A stretch of 64,000 nucleotides of DNA, taken from NCBI GenBank assembly GCA_003342815.1, contig PTEX01000055.1, positions 868,001 to 932,000 of the forward strand, in the 5' to 3' direction. This DNA is from Eudromia elegans (lineage: Eukaryota; Chordata; Aves; Tinamiformes; Tinamidae). Positions 1-45,219 of the stretch are shown here, in pieces. The notes beneath the pieces are model-generated. The model had not been told where the DNA came from, made no database searches, and was given only the letters and a program-made list of their open reading frames with translations. The translations under genes and the position numbers were made by a program. Position 1 is the stretch's first letter, and each line of letters begins with the position of its first letter.

Positions 1-11988
<11,988 letters not shown>

Positions 11989-12115
11989 TCTGGCCCAGCT
12001 GGGGGGTGCTGGAAGCTGCGTGTGTCAGTGCACAAAGTTTTATTGACTTGTGCTGGAGCGAAGCGGCATCAAACAAACAAGGCACTTGGGTTAAGTTAAT
12101 CATTCTCCCACTCTG
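11989..12115 (-). promoter_or_regulatory. PLG: Copy A proximal promoter and 5' UTR
   Basis: Upstream of the copy A ATG, read on the minus strand, there is an HNF1-like site (plus strand GTTAATCATTCTC, 12095-12107), a forkhead/FOXA-like site (AAACAAACA, 12071-12079) and a TATA-like ATAAAA (within 12037-12045) about 50 bases before the ATG. HNF1 and FOXA factors drive liver genes, which fits plasminogen. The transcription start is inferred to lie near 12012. The whole block is identical to that of copy B. Confidence 0.6.
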
Positions 12116-12966
12116 CAGCCCCCTCTCCCTTTGCCGTAACACGGATGTTCAAACAACCTTGAATTGGATATATTACCAGAAAAAGACTCAACCATTTGTT
12201 CTGGATGCTGTGAGATATGAAGATTCTCTCCCTCTCTCTCTATTTACTTATTTTTTAGGAGCTAAAATCTGATTAGTATGTGCATTAAGGCAAATTTTGT
12301 GACAATTGAGATGAAATTATTCATAAAATACTAAGAAAAAAGCAAGGCAACATTTATTCTCAAAATTCATGTTTCCAGGCAGAACTTAAATTTCTCTTGA
12401 CTTGACACTGTGCTCACTCCTAAGGTCTCAGTGATAATTTCATGCATGTTTGCACTGATTTAGATGGACCAATTTCTTGTCTTCCTGTTTAATCTCAGGA
12501 TAAGCACTATTATCAGATACAATTAATATTAAGCCTGTGAGATAGATTAATTTTACTTTTTAATCAATGAATTAATTTTCTCCCACATTTCCTAGATCTA
12601 GGTATTTTTTAAAATTCATTTTGAAAGCAAGACTTACAGTTATTTTGGTTCAATGTTTAGCATGCCATAACTTTAGGTCTAATAGTCATAGACAGCTCTT
12701 TAGTGCTTTCCTTCTCAGACAACTAACCTTTCGCGCTTAAACTTGTGCAGTGAGGGCATCGGACCTTGCTCATCCATGTCTTATCCTGATTTCAACATCA
12801 ATTCACTCCGCATTTCCCAAGTGGGATTTGCCTGGAAAAGTTGCACCGCAGGACCCTTGTGTGGTTTCTCTAGTATGTTAGATCATTGACAGAGCTTCAA
12901 AACAAGTTGTTGAATCAAATTTAGAAGTGACTCACCAGAGTCAGATGGGACCTGCATACTGGATAA
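12116..12966. other. Upstream flank of copy A
   Basis: The first 100 or so bases are still alignable with the flank of copy B (39838 onward) but visibly diverged. Beyond that it is AT-rich noncoding sequence with nothing recognised. Confidence 0.6.
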
Positions 12967-13168
12967 AGAATCACAGAATGGTTGAGGTTGGAAGGGACCT
13001 CTAGAGACCATCTAGTCCAACCCCCTTGCTGCAGCAGGGACGCCTAGAGCATGGAGCACAGGGTGGCATCCAGGTGGGTTTGGAAGATCTCCAGAGAAGG
13101 AGAATCCACCACCTCTCTGGGCAGCCTGTTCCAGGGCTCTGTCACCCTCATGACCCATAAGTGCCTTT
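12967..13168 (-). mobile_element. CR1 LINE 3' fragment
   Basis: The left edge has CACAGAAT, the reverse complement of the CR1 terminal octamer, followed by typical reverse-strand CR1 tail sequence (GGTTGGAAGGGACCT, CATCTAGTCCAACCCC). About 200 bases. It abuts a plus-strand CR1 fragment, so the two 3' ends point outward. Confidence 0.9.
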
Positions 13169-13905
13169 TTCAGAGGGACGTAGACAGGATGAAGAGTTGG
13201 GCAGAGAGGAACCTCATGAGGTTCAACAAGGACAAGTACTGGGTCCTGAATCTAGGGATGAATAACCCCATGCACCAGTACAGATTAGGGGCTGACCTGT
13301 TGGAAAGCAGCTCCATGGAGAAAGATGTGGGAGTCCTGGTTGACAACAAGCTAGCCATGAGGCAGCAGTGTGCCCTCATGGCCAAGAAGGCCAGTGGGAT
13401 CCTGGCCTGCATCAAGCGGAATGTTGCCAGCAGTGTGAGGGAGGGGATCCTGCCCCTCTGCTCAGCTCTGGTGAGGCTGCACTTGGAGTAGGGAGGTGGA
13501 GCTTCTAGAGAGGGTCTAGCGTAGAGCAACAAAGATGACTGGAGCACCTATCGTATGAGGAAAAACTAAGTGAGCTGGGCCTGTTCAGCCTGGAGAAGAG
13601 AAGACTGAGAGGAGATCTGATCAATACGTACAAATATCATAAAGCAGAATGTAGAGCAGATGGAGGCAAGCTCTTTTCGGTGGTGACCAGTGACAAGACA
13701 AAGGGTAACAGGTAGAGACTGAAACACAGAAAGTTTCATCTCCATGTGAGGAAGAACTTTCCTGTGAGGGTGACAGAGTCCTGGAACAGGCTGCCCAGAG
13801 AGGCTGTGGAGTCTCCTGCTCTAGGGGTCCCTGCTTGAGTGAGGAGGTTGGACTAGATGATCTCTTGAGTTTCCTTCTAACCTTAATCATTCTGTGATTC
13901 TGTGA
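13169..13905 (+). mobile_element. CR1 LINE fragment with end of ORF2
   Basis: Carries the end of the CR1 reverse-transcriptase ORF (NNPMHQYRLGADLLESSSME, DVGVLVDNKLAM, CALMAKKASGILACI), open in frame to 13491, then the CR1 tail (GAACAGGCTGCCCAGAGAGG) and two terminal octamers ATTCTGTG at 13889-13904. 5' truncated; the ORF ends early with a stop near 13489, so it is a dead copy. Confidence 0.93.
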
Positions 13906-16900
13906 CAAAGTTTAGTCCCACGCAATTGAAGGTATAAAGTTCATAGAATCATGAGCTCCATCTTAAAACTAGTGATGTTATCCATGTCATCCATATAATG
14001 GTGTTATCGTTCATCTCCTCAGCCAACACTGCTCCCTGCTGTCTTTGGACAAGCATGTGACCTCTTGAGGGAGTAGTGCTTAAAATGCACCATTGATTTT
14101 TCTGTCTCCTTTTGCGTCTTTCCCCATCTTCCCTTTTCCTTCATAAGATCCATACACTGTCTAAATTTTTCACCAGTTGTGATCTGGTAGTGTGTTTTTT
14201 TTCCTTTTATTTAACAACTGTAAGGCCTACGTTAGGTGGAAGTTTATCAGATCTCATTTCAGAGTCAGGGTACTTTAGTTAGCACAGTGGTTAAAATATA
14301 AACAAGAGCAGAAGGCTTTTTAAATAGAAGTTGACCCTTGAAATTAGGTTTACTGTAAACTGAGAAAAATCCCCTGCAAAATAGATTGTCAATAGTGTCA
14401 GAACACAGGTCATAGTTTACGTAATAAATATAATTTCTTTAAATTTTGAACTCAGAAAAAAGACAGAAGATATTTCATCAGTTATTTGCTAAAAGTAAAA
14501 GGAACGAAAGGCAAGACTTACTTGTTTGTAGGGAGCCATCTCAAAAGATAGTTCTACAGGAAGGACACAGCTGCTAAATTTGAGGTGAGTGTGCGCTAAA
14601 GGTGCTCTTCTAGAGGGTCATATTGTGGCATAGATCCATGGAGAGTTGGGAAATGAGGATTTTTTTATGTTCATTTCAAAGACAGTGAGAGTGACAAAAG
14701 AGAGACATACACAGCCCTCATTCGTGGAGCCTAAGTGTACTGGAGCAGAGAAGCCAGAGAGATAAGGTAGGTGGCTTCTAAAGGCACAAACATGTATGTA
14801 AGGTGGGAAGTGGTTAAGGAATGAAGAAGTTAGCAAAATTAAAAATAAGATCTCTCCTTTTGTTAGACATAAAGGAATACAGAGGTCAAAACAATTGTTG
14901 AATAATTTAATCTCCACAGCTTGTGGCCATAGAGGTAAATGTATCTGTGAAAGGAGAAAGTGATGGGCACAATGAGGCGAGATAGAGAAGATGTTCTTTC
15001 TAAAATAAAAGGATTTAGTCTTTGAGTCATTCGCTTTTCCTGGCTGTTGCTGGATGCCAAAACCCACTAGAATAAATTCAGATAGACATGAGAGGCAAAG
15101 GGGTTAGAAAGGGAACAAAGAGTCACCTTTATAATATAAGCAGGAGGGCAAAAGCAATCTTCACTTTCTAGAGAGGTGCTTTGGAGAAGCTGTGTCTAGG
15201 CTCAGGGATGGTATCCAGCAGAGTGGCAAAAGAGGCAGCCTTGAGTCCCGTCCAAGTGTCCTAGCACATAATGCTCAACAACAGTACTGTTTGGGGAAAA
15301 TGGTTCAGCAAGAGCATTGCAGTGATCTCTGGTGCACTGCCTTCAGTCTTATTCTCCTTTGCTTTTGTTCTGCTCTTAATACACAGTAATCACCTTGCCA
15401 CCTGATGGTGGCAGTCCCTCTTTATGTGTAGGGAGGTACAACAGACATAGAAAAGACAATTCTAACAGGGCCTGAAATTCAAGGTGTATGCCTCTGTTTG
15501 TTTTGTTCTGTTTTCTTCATGGAGATGTAAGGAAGTGAAGCTCTTCCTGCACTCAAACTCCTCAAAGATTAGGGCCCAGAAGCTCCTGGCACACATTTCT
15601 AGGGCTTAGCTATGCGCAGTGATCCCTGCAGTAGTATGTTCTTTACTGATGCCTCCAGCATCTAAGAAGAACTGACATTGCTATCAACTCTACAAATTTA
15701 CTGAAATGAGATTAAAAAATAGTAATGATAGTAAAAAATTGTAACAAAATACAGGAATTAATATATAGGAGGCAGTATTTATAAGACAATTTTGGATTAT
15801 TTGCAAAATTCCAGAAATTTCCCCACATTTCAAAAACTGCTATAAGCTATAATAGGGTAATAGAAACAAGACTGAATGCTCCAGATGCACTATAATGCTA
15901 GCGCTCCTCTTATGCCCTTTTGACCAGAGTGAATATTTCCATATGTAGAGCTATCTGTTGAGCAAGGCCAGCCAACACATCTGTAGCTTAACATCAGCCT
16001 CCATCTCAGCAGCACTGCATGCTGTACCTAGGACCTTCCTGCAGAAATCCAGCCCTGTCTTGAATTCTCATCCAAAGCCCCTCAATGTCACTATCACCAA
16101 AATCATGAAGAATTCAGTAACACCTCTCACCTCTTTAAACACCTTCATCCTGTCTCCTCTAACCTGCTATGCTTTCACGTTGAAAGTCTCTGCAGATCAC
16201 TTAAAAGCAATTTCACAAGCACTTTTTTTTCTTTTTAAATTTTATTTCAATTCAGCTTGCCCACATATTTTTTGCTGGACTTCAGGGAAACGGTCAGAAG
16301 GGAAGAACATGCATTTTTTCCCAAAGTTAGCTATAACAGCTTCTATGTTTGCAAGCAGTTGGTAAAACTATTTATGATGCTTCAAATTTAATAAAGTTTG
16401 TATAAAAAATTCATTAAAGTTATTATAGAATGTTCCTTTTATATTCCTAAAAAGAAAAAGCAACAGCAACAAAACCTTGCTGTTTAATTCAACAGCTTGT
16501 GTTTGCCAAAGATGGCATTGGAGAAGGTAAATTTTTTGTCTGAGTCTCATGTAAACTCCTCAGCTAAGATTTACATGGAAAGGAAGTTTTACATGGAAAC
16601 TTCTACTTACTGGTTCTGTCATTTGCTCCAACTCTGTTTTGGGCAAAGTAAATTTCTGAAGAACATGCAGTTTATATATGCCATGTGTACAAAAGACTGT
16701 AGCATATCGTATTCTAATTATACCAAATACAGTGAAGAAATATAAGATCCAGCACAAGAAAAGATTTGTTACAATGATGAAAGTAGGGTGAAAATTTAAC
16801 CAGTATATGCTATGAACAAGTGGAAATATTTCTGTAACTTCTTTTTAGAAGTTGTTTTCAAAGTCTTCAACGTCTTCCTGAGTTATGAACTGTCCTGCAA

Positions 16901-17423
16901 TCTTACAACATCTTGTATAGGGTAATTTCCCAAAGCAAACACACTGTTATCAGTCAAAAAGATTAGAAGTGCTGCAGTTGTCTGCAAGTTTAAGGTAAAT
17001 AATAAAAGTCCAGCAGTACATCTGCCACCATGAGAGATATTAAGAAGCTAGTGGGCACTGAAGGAGCCTCCAGGAAGGTGGGGTGAAACAAAAAGGATGA
17101 CAAGACTGATGTGTCAAGGATGGAGGGTGCCAGATCATGACAAACTTCTGGTGTTATTAGCAAAATAAGGGCCCAAACCCTATCTTATGTGACAGTGTAT
17201 TAACAAATCATCCTAGCAAGTGATGGTACTAATGAGCTGCATTGTAAATAAAAAAACCCAGATTTACTACTTAGGCAAGAAGAATGGAAAATGTAAGATG
17301 CTCTCTTAAAAACTGTATACCAACTATGTGACAAAACCTGAGTGAGTGACAGGTATCAAGTCAAGAATCCTCAGGCCAATGAAACAGCTAAAACTACAGT
17401 TATTTTCTCATCTGGAGAATATA
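13906..17423. other. Intergenic sequence between copies A and B
   Basis: About 3.5 kb of noncoding DNA. Open frames up to 149 codons (for example 14618-15067 minus) show no conserved domain or motif and no codon pattern that convinces me. Nothing recognised. Confidence 0.55.
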
Positions 17424-18092
17424 ATCACAGAATCATTATGGTTGGAAAAGAACTTCAAGAATACTGAGCCCAACAGCAAGCCCTTCAACACTGTGCCTGC
17501 TAAAGTGTGTACTAAAGTGCCTCATCTACACATTTCTTGGACAGTCAGAGACTATGACTCTACCACTTCTTCGGGCAGCCTGTTCCAGGATTTTTTTCTA
17601 ATATCCAACCTGAACTTCCCCTGGCACAACTCTTGTCCGATTAGCAGTTATTTTTGAGAGGAGACCGATGCCCGCCTCACTACAACCTCCTTTCAGGTAG
17701 TTGTAGAGGGCAATAATGTCCCCCTGGGCCTCCTCTCCTCCAGACTAAACACCCCCAGCTCCCTCAGCTGCTGCTCATGAGGTCTGTGCTCCAGCCCCTT
17801 CACCAGCTTCACTGCCCTCCTTTGGACACGCTCCAGCACCTCAGTGTCCTTCTTGCAGTGGGGGCCCCAAAGTGAACACAGTATTCAAGGTGCAGCCTCA
17901 CCAGCACTGAGTACAAGGGGACGATCATCTCCCTGGTCCTGCTGGCCACACTGTTCCTGACCCAAGCCAGGAGACCCTCGGCCTTCTTGGCCCTCTGGGC
18001 ACACATGTGCAGCCAGCTGTCAACCAACCCTCCCAGATCCTTTTCTCCCATGCAGCTCTCCAGCTACTCCGCCCCAGCGGGTACTGCATCCT
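17424..18092 (-). mobile_element. CR1 LINE fragment
   Basis: CACAGAAT at 17426 marks the 3' tail; reading the minus strand back gives the end of the CR1 ORF ([39 protein letters not shown]). 5' truncated and degraded. About 670 bases, in the intergenic region downstream of copy B. Confidence 0.92.
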
Positions 18093-18932
18093 AAAGAAGG
18101 ATTTCCATGCTGTATTCACATAAAAGTCTCCAAAATAAAAAATAAAAACCCAAAGTGCTCTCTCAGATACCTACAGTAACGTTATCCAAAAAGAAAGACA
18201 CCAAGAAAGAATTTAAATACCTGTAGAAGCAACTCAAAAGCTTGGAACAGGTGGGTTTCTGTTGATTCCTGATGTCAATGGAACATGTTCTACTCTGCAA
18301 TTTCATTCAGTCACTGTGGTGGTGTCTGAATAGCCTTTCTCTAATTCCAGCCTCTTGACAGTGTTAGAAGTGGTCTTCATCCGTAGCTGCAGGACTGCAG
18401 GATTTTAGTACAAGCGTCTCACAAATACGTTACCTGTACCAGAGCCGCCAGGCTCATTTTCTGCACATTGGAGCCCATAAACTGTTTTTCTCATGCAAAG
18501 CTAACTTCTTTTTCCTTTTCCTGCAGCTCAGCACAAAGCTCAGCTAGGAAATTAACCCCAAAGAGGAGCGACCCCACTATGTTTCATCAGCAGAAGTCAC
18601 ATCCTTGCCTGGCCTCTCCTGTCCCATGGCAGAAGACTGTTCTGGTTGATACTTCCCTTGTCCAGGTGCAGTGGCAGAAAGAGGGTAGATGTCAATGAAG
18701 GGACAGGAGCAGCCTGATTTGGAGGAAGATTTCTTGCACAATTTTGTGGAAAGACCTTATATGTACAGAAGGGCCAGCTGCTTGAGAGAATTGAAGTAGG
18801 AACCTGATCTCTGCCACTGCCGCAGCAGCAGGCCAATTTACTCATGCACAGCACATACACATTTAACAAGAGTAAAAACTGGTCAGTTTGGCTTGCTTCC
18901 CAGTAACTACTCATTCTTTGCCTGTAATGATA
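18093..18932. other. 3' flank of copy B
   Basis: Noncoding sequence just past the predicted copy B polyadenylation site. A 114-codon open frame on the minus strand (18597-18941) has no recognisable family. Confidence 0.5.
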
Positions 18933-18938
18933 TTTATT
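18933..18938 (-). promoter_or_regulatory. Predicted polyadenylation signal of copy B
   Basis: AATAAA on the minus strand about 100 bases past the stop codon, giving a short 3' UTR. Position fits; no experimental support. Confidence 0.6.
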
Positions 18939-19035
18939 CAAGATTCTTATTAATTATCTCAATTTTTAAACTATACTTGGAATGCTGTTTCTTTACCACA
19001 GAGACTGCTTTCTCAGTAAAGCCAGATTGCAAGAT

Positions 19036-39710
<20,675 letters not shown>

Positions 39711-39837
39711 TCTGGCCCAGCTGGGGGGTGCTGGAAGCTGCGTGTGTCAGTGCACAAAGTTTTATTGACTTGTGCTGGAGCGAAGCGGCATCAAACAAAC
39801 AAGGCACTTGGGTTAAGTTAATCATTCTCCCACTCTG
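39711..39837 (-). promoter_or_regulatory. Copy B proximal promoter and 5' UTR
   Basis: Same motif order as copy A: HNF1-like GTTAATCATTCTC (39817-39829), FOXA-like AAACAAACA (39793-39801) and a TATA-like ATAAAA near 39765. Identity with copy A is complete up to 39837, then breaks off. Predicts the same liver expression for both genes. Confidence 0.6.
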
Positions 39838-42800
39838 TGACCGCCTTTGCCATCATATGGATGTCCAAACAACCTTGAATTTGATATATTATCAAATAAA
39901 GATCAGTCCTTTTTACTGGGTGCCTGGAAATGAGGAAGGACACTCTCATGTTGCTGCTTGTGCTTTCCAAGATGACCAGTGGTCTTTGTGTGTGGGGCCT
40001 GCACAGCCACCACGCAGACACTGACAGGCTGCATGGGAGCTCAGCTAGTGCCTCCGCACCACACTGTGCCCTCCGGAGAGAGCCGCTCGCTCCCTGGGTG
40101 GCCCCGGAGCTCAGGGAATGACACGCACGTGCTACTCGGGAGGGCTGGCGTGCCTCCAGCAACATCTTCATTGCAAAGTGCAACGCGACTCTCCGAGCAT
40201 GCGCCCACACGGGTTCTTGGGCAAACCGGGACACGGACAACACTCGCTGCCCTGTGCTTTTAGTGGCACTGACGTGATACCTTTCCTATATTCTTTATCC
40301 TGATTCTCATCCAATCTGCGGAAGTATCTCTGAGGCAAAGGCTGAGTAAGAAATAAAACGAATCTGAAATGAAAGAAATAACCCACATTAGCCTTCAATA
40401 AACAGGATATCTTCAGTCTTGTTTTTGCTGTGCATCTCTGACCAAAAGGAATTGCGGTAGTTGAAATTTCCTATGATATCTACTAAAGGAGCTATAAGAG
40501 CAGGGGTGGAAAAGGTAGATTTTCTGTCAGAGACAACATGTGCACAAAGCTAGCTGGATCAGGGTGTTAGGAAGATTTATTCCTGATTACAGATGTACAA
40601 AAGTTACACCGAAACTTCTAAGTATAATATATTACAATACTTTCAATTTGATACCTCCTTTAAAGTAGGCCCATCTTGGTAACCCATGAAGAGGTGCAGG
40701 GCCTATGTTGGGAAGAAGAAGGATTAGGATTAAGACCTTGTGGCAGTTAAGGAGGACCTGAGGGATCTGGACTTTTCCCTACATGGAGGAGGCAAGGGAT
40801 ACAAGAGAAAGGTGAGATCAGCAGAGGTGCAGGAGAAAAGAGACACAAACCCATGCGGAGTAAAGCCTGGCCTATTCTGTGACCAACAGCACTGCCTGCT
40901 TTGCCATCAGAGGGCAATCTGCCATGAACTGTGGATGCAGAGGTGCTGCCTGAAACCACGCTAAATCGACCGAGAGCAGGGAAAGTCCTCTCTTTCGTCT
41001 CTTGGACAATCAAAGGCAGAGAGATCTCATGTACATTCTCTAGTATAAACTGAGGAAATTGCATCTTTGTATCCTCTAATCTTACCTGATTTTCTTTGGC
41101 AATTTCTGGAAAATGTGCCATTCTGGAAATGTCCAGAAGGGCGCAGCAGATGATACTTTTCTGCCAAAGTAGGTGGTACTAACACCCAGCACAAGCAAAG
41201 GCGTCACCAACCACTTCAGACACGTAGGCAAGAGTTTGTCCAGGAGCCTAGGTAATTCCCAAGTGCATCACTATTTCCTTGCCCAGCTCACAGGACAAGT
41301 TTATAAGGAAATTTATCTTAAGCAAATGTGTTCCCCTTCCCTTCCCTTCCTTTTCCTTATTGCCACTGCTGCAGTCCACACTAACCAGCTCAGTTATTTC
41401 CACATAACCTCTCTCTTGGTGGTCTGCAGCCCAGTGCTGTTAAGTTCAGTTGTTTGTCTTTAAAGAAAGAAAAAAAAGTCATTAATTTCCAAACTGTCCT
41501 GGGAACACACAGAAGTTTCCTTTCTGAGAACTTCTCCAGTACAATCCTACAAGTAATATCATTACATTCAACTGACAGTTCCTCCTGCCCTGGGCTCACT
41601 GAGAACAGTTGGTTTGCACCCTCTTCTCACAACATAACTGCAGCTTGCAAAGCTTCCTCACTTTGACAGCTCAGTTGTTTTTAACAGAAATGCCCCCCAG
41701 CTATGATGAGAGATCTTGAAAATCAGACTTGTTTAGGCCTCATCCTCTGGCCTCTGCCAGTTCTCCAGCAGCTGGTGAGGGAGAATTTCTGCCCCTCAGG
41801 CTCTACGGAACTGGGTCTCTGGCTCCACCGCAGCTCCTCTTCTGCTCCAGGTTCTGATCCAGCCAGCCTCGTGCTGTGATTATCACAGGGGCTCGCAGCA
41901 GGTTTCCAGCACTGAAAGCTCTTTATTTGGAACAGTCTGGTGCTGAATTATCAGACTGTTAAAAACTTGCAAAAAATGTCTTGGCCTGGATGACTTTGCC
42001 AAAGAAGAGACTGATCATCCTTTTAAAACATAATCTAGCCTGTATGATGTTCCCTTTAATGGCATAGTGATTAAGCCCATCTAAAGGACAGAGAGCTCTA
42101 ATGGAGCATGTTCAGAGGGATGACTGCTCCAGAAGCTGTCAGAAACAGCTCCTTGTCCATGGCTAACTGCTCTTGGGTTGGAAGGTCTCCACAGGTTCCT
42201 CTCTATGGGAAAGTTTTGAGACAGGGGCCTCGAGTCCCTTTCTCTCTGCTATTGTTTGGCTCCATGTTTTTTTCCTCTCTGTATGTATGACTCCCTATAT
42301 AGACGGCTATATGCAGTTGAACTCCTAGTTTGAAATGCACTGCATACCCCCAAGGTGTGAATTTGTGCCCTTTACTATAACAGAAGAAGAGCAGCAAAAA
42401 GATTAATATAGTCCACCTCCATTCCTTCTAACAGAAACAACTCTACCATGTCCTTCCTGACTGCTGCTTGAATAACCAGCCATAAAAACCTCCTGTGTTG
42501 GAGACCTCAGACCATCCTCAGGAAAGTAGGTAACTTGCAGCAAAATATCCTTACACTAAAGGTTTTCCTGATGTCTAAGCTACTTTTTTTTTTTTTACTG
42601 TAATTTGTTTCCCTTGTTAGAGTTTAAAAAAACACCAAGCAAAATAACAAAATTGAAAAGATAACCCAAGATAGTAAAAATCTAGTGGAATATTCTCTCC
42701 AGGAAAAGATTATGTTTACATAACTAATATAATAACACATTTTTTAGTAGCTGTCTAGGAATCCTCACGTGAGCTCCAGACCATGGAAACTACTATATGC

Positions 42801-43271
42801 CCCCAAAGTTCAACTATGGAGGGTCTCTGTCTCCATAGTTCAGCTGGGTGTCAACCTACCAGAGGTCCTCAGAGAAACCTGGATGTACAGCTATTAATGG
42901 GAGCTCAGTGAAAAATGTTGAGAGCAAAAAATAATTAGAGCAGTACAATTTCAAGAGAAATTTACTTTCTAAAGGTTTATGTGGGGGCTAGAATTATGTT
43001 TGAAGTCCAGTTACACACAGACATGGGATCTCTGAATGGGTACTTCACACACATTTACTGCAAAATACTTTGAAATGCGAAGGATGTTGAAAAAAAGGAA
43101 ACAAATAATCAGTTTGGTTATTTATGAAAGAGTAAAGTTTTCAGTAATCTGTAATGGTTTATATTCATGTTATTTTATATTTATTTTCCATTCTTAAAAT
43201 TTAATATAATTGTAATCTCTTATTTCTAATGTTAATAGTGCTTTCCAGAAGATGGCGGTCCATTCCCAGGA
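39838..43271. other. Intergenic sequence between copy B and pseudogene C
   Basis: The first 100 bases align with the copy A flank, diverged. About 40000-40260 is unusually GC- and CpG-rich for this window. The remainder, including open frames near 40747-41121, is unrecognised noncoding sequence. Confidence 0.5.
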
Positions 43272-43430
43272 TCAGTTGGTTCCCATTATATTCTTAATCC
43301 AGGAAGTATAACCAGAAACTTGCACAAAGACAGACTTCTTAGGCAGGGCATAACCAAAGCCCCAAGAGATGATTCCCTATTGGACAAACTTGTCTTGGAC
43401 TACACAAACTAAGGGTCCTCCATTGTCTAC
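43272..43430 (-). pseudogene. Copy C exon 19 relic: protease C-terminus
   Basis: VDNGGPLVCVVQDKFVQ, then TAG at 43377-43379 where copy B has Tyr, followed by IISWGF and WIKNIMGTN with a final TGA. The catalytic Ser position is Asn; the late cysteine is Tyr. Confidence 0.9.
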
Positions 43431-45073
43431 CTAAAGAAGAAAGAAGCTCACTGTGTTAGTGATAGCACATCAATAATCAGTAATATACAAGTAGGAGGCA
43501 ATCAAGTGAGTGCATATATCTCCACAGCTGTAAAAGAACAATAAATGTCATACGTCTGAATTTTGCCTAGGAAAGAGTTTTACTTATCTCTTAGATAATT
43601 CTTTTAAATCTGTATGTTCTGGAGAGCTCTGGATACAGCCAGGAGCTAAGACTGACTTATTCAATTTCATTTTGTTATGTTTTTCATTTCATTTTTATAT
43701 TTCTTATTTTTATGGAACATTTTGAAGTACTATTTCTTCAAAAAATGCAATGAGTTATTGTTTTTCTACACTTAGGATCCCCCCTGTCTTTTGTCTATCT
43801 GTCTCTGCTGTATATGTGACTCATTCAAGGGAACCTTGAACTCTGCTCTGGAATAAAAAACAGGGCCAGCGCATGAACAAGATACAGCAGCTGAAGTAAT
43901 TAGCCTTAACAGCATCTGGCACAGCAACTCTCGAGCTGGTCTGAGACAGTAGTTCATGCATTACATTTCAAGTTTGGAGAAGCAACTGGCTCCTCTCCTG
44001 TGTAGCAGCATTAGTACAGTGCTGAGCAAGAGCTGGCGAGCCCACCCATGCAGCACTCAGGTGCTTACGCTGGCTTATTCCCACTGTTGTTACAATCCAT
44101 TGCAATATGCACTGCAGGACAGCGATGCAACAAAACTCTGTGAGAACTTATGGGAGAAGTTTATCTTTACAAAACCTCTGCATGAGTCAGTTTTTCCCAT
44201 TCACACTCATGCTTCCATAGACTTCATTTGCTTACACTTGTTCCCGTAAACACAAAGATGTACACATCCAAGCAGTCCAGACAGGGTTACTGATGTGCAA
44301 CATAAAGGACATGGGACAGGAGCTAGTGAGGTCTCAGCACATCCTATGTTGTTTCCGATAGCTGATGGCTAGCTAATTTTTGGACAAATCCTTTACTCCA
44401 TTTAGGAGACAACATTTCTTACGAGGTGGTTCTTTCCTATAGTGTGTCTTCCTGATGGGTTAAGAGAAGAAAAGAATGGCACAATGAGATGTGCTAAATT
44501 TTATTTTCCTTCTGCTGCTGTCAGGTGGGTCATCCACTGATGGGCTGTCTGTGCTGTGGTCTTTACTATAGCATAGGTGTTCTAGCTTTGACAGGAGCAG
44601 TATATTCCTCAGTTGTGCTACTGGTAATGATATTATTTGTTATCCTTTTAACCTTTATTCTGCTCTTTCTGCTGGCATCTACACACACACATTTCCATTC
44701 ATATTTTGTTGATGCCAATCTTTATATTTCTATTCCAAGCATCTACAACATCACAGACGCTCACAGTGTCTAGGGAACCTCTAGTTCTAGTGATAAGAAA
44801 GGGAGAATGAGGCACTGTGTGTGCCTTTCAACCCTTACATTTTAAATGGAGGATGCAGCACGTATTTTCAGAGAATAGTCCAAGAACTAAACTGCAGAGA
44901 CTAGAGTATAATTGGATTTTCTTAGAACATTACGCAGAAACTTGAAGTACAGTGATTAACATTGATATAGGAGATCAGTGAATGTACTGAGATCACTAAA
45001 GAACTAGAAAAGTAAACTTCTAAGATCAATGTATTTTCTACAGGTTTGCAATGAGGAGGAGGGCTTCTCTTAC

Positions 45074-45219
45074 CTGAAGGGGATCTATGCAACCACTAAC
45101 GGGCTCAGCACAGAATTCAAACTTTTTGACTCTTCCCCTCAGAAATTCAGAGCTATTGCATGCTTTGTTTTCGATCACGGCCAAGTTGGTCTGTTTTAGG
45201 ACATAATCTCCTCCAGCAG
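45074..45219 (-). pseudogene. Copy C exon 18 relic, still open
   Basis: 146 bases using the acceptor AAGAG|CT. Reads AAGGDYVLKQTNLAVIENKA, CNSSEFLRGRVKKFEFC, ending CIDPLQ. The S1 Asp is kept but the next cysteine is Leu. Confidence 0.87.

Noticed and set aside
13051-13491. 146-codon plus-strand frame taken as a possible host gene
   Set aside because: Its residues are the end of the CR1 ORF2, joined at the start to a CR1 tail in the opposite orientation.
14618-15067. 149-codon open frame on the minus strand between copies A and B
   Set aside because: No recognisable domain or splice context, low-complexity hydrophobic composition, and a competing frame over the same bases; probably chance.
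40747-41121. 124-codon open frame on the minus strand upstream of copy B
   Set aside because: No family resemblance and no splice or promoter structure that supports it.
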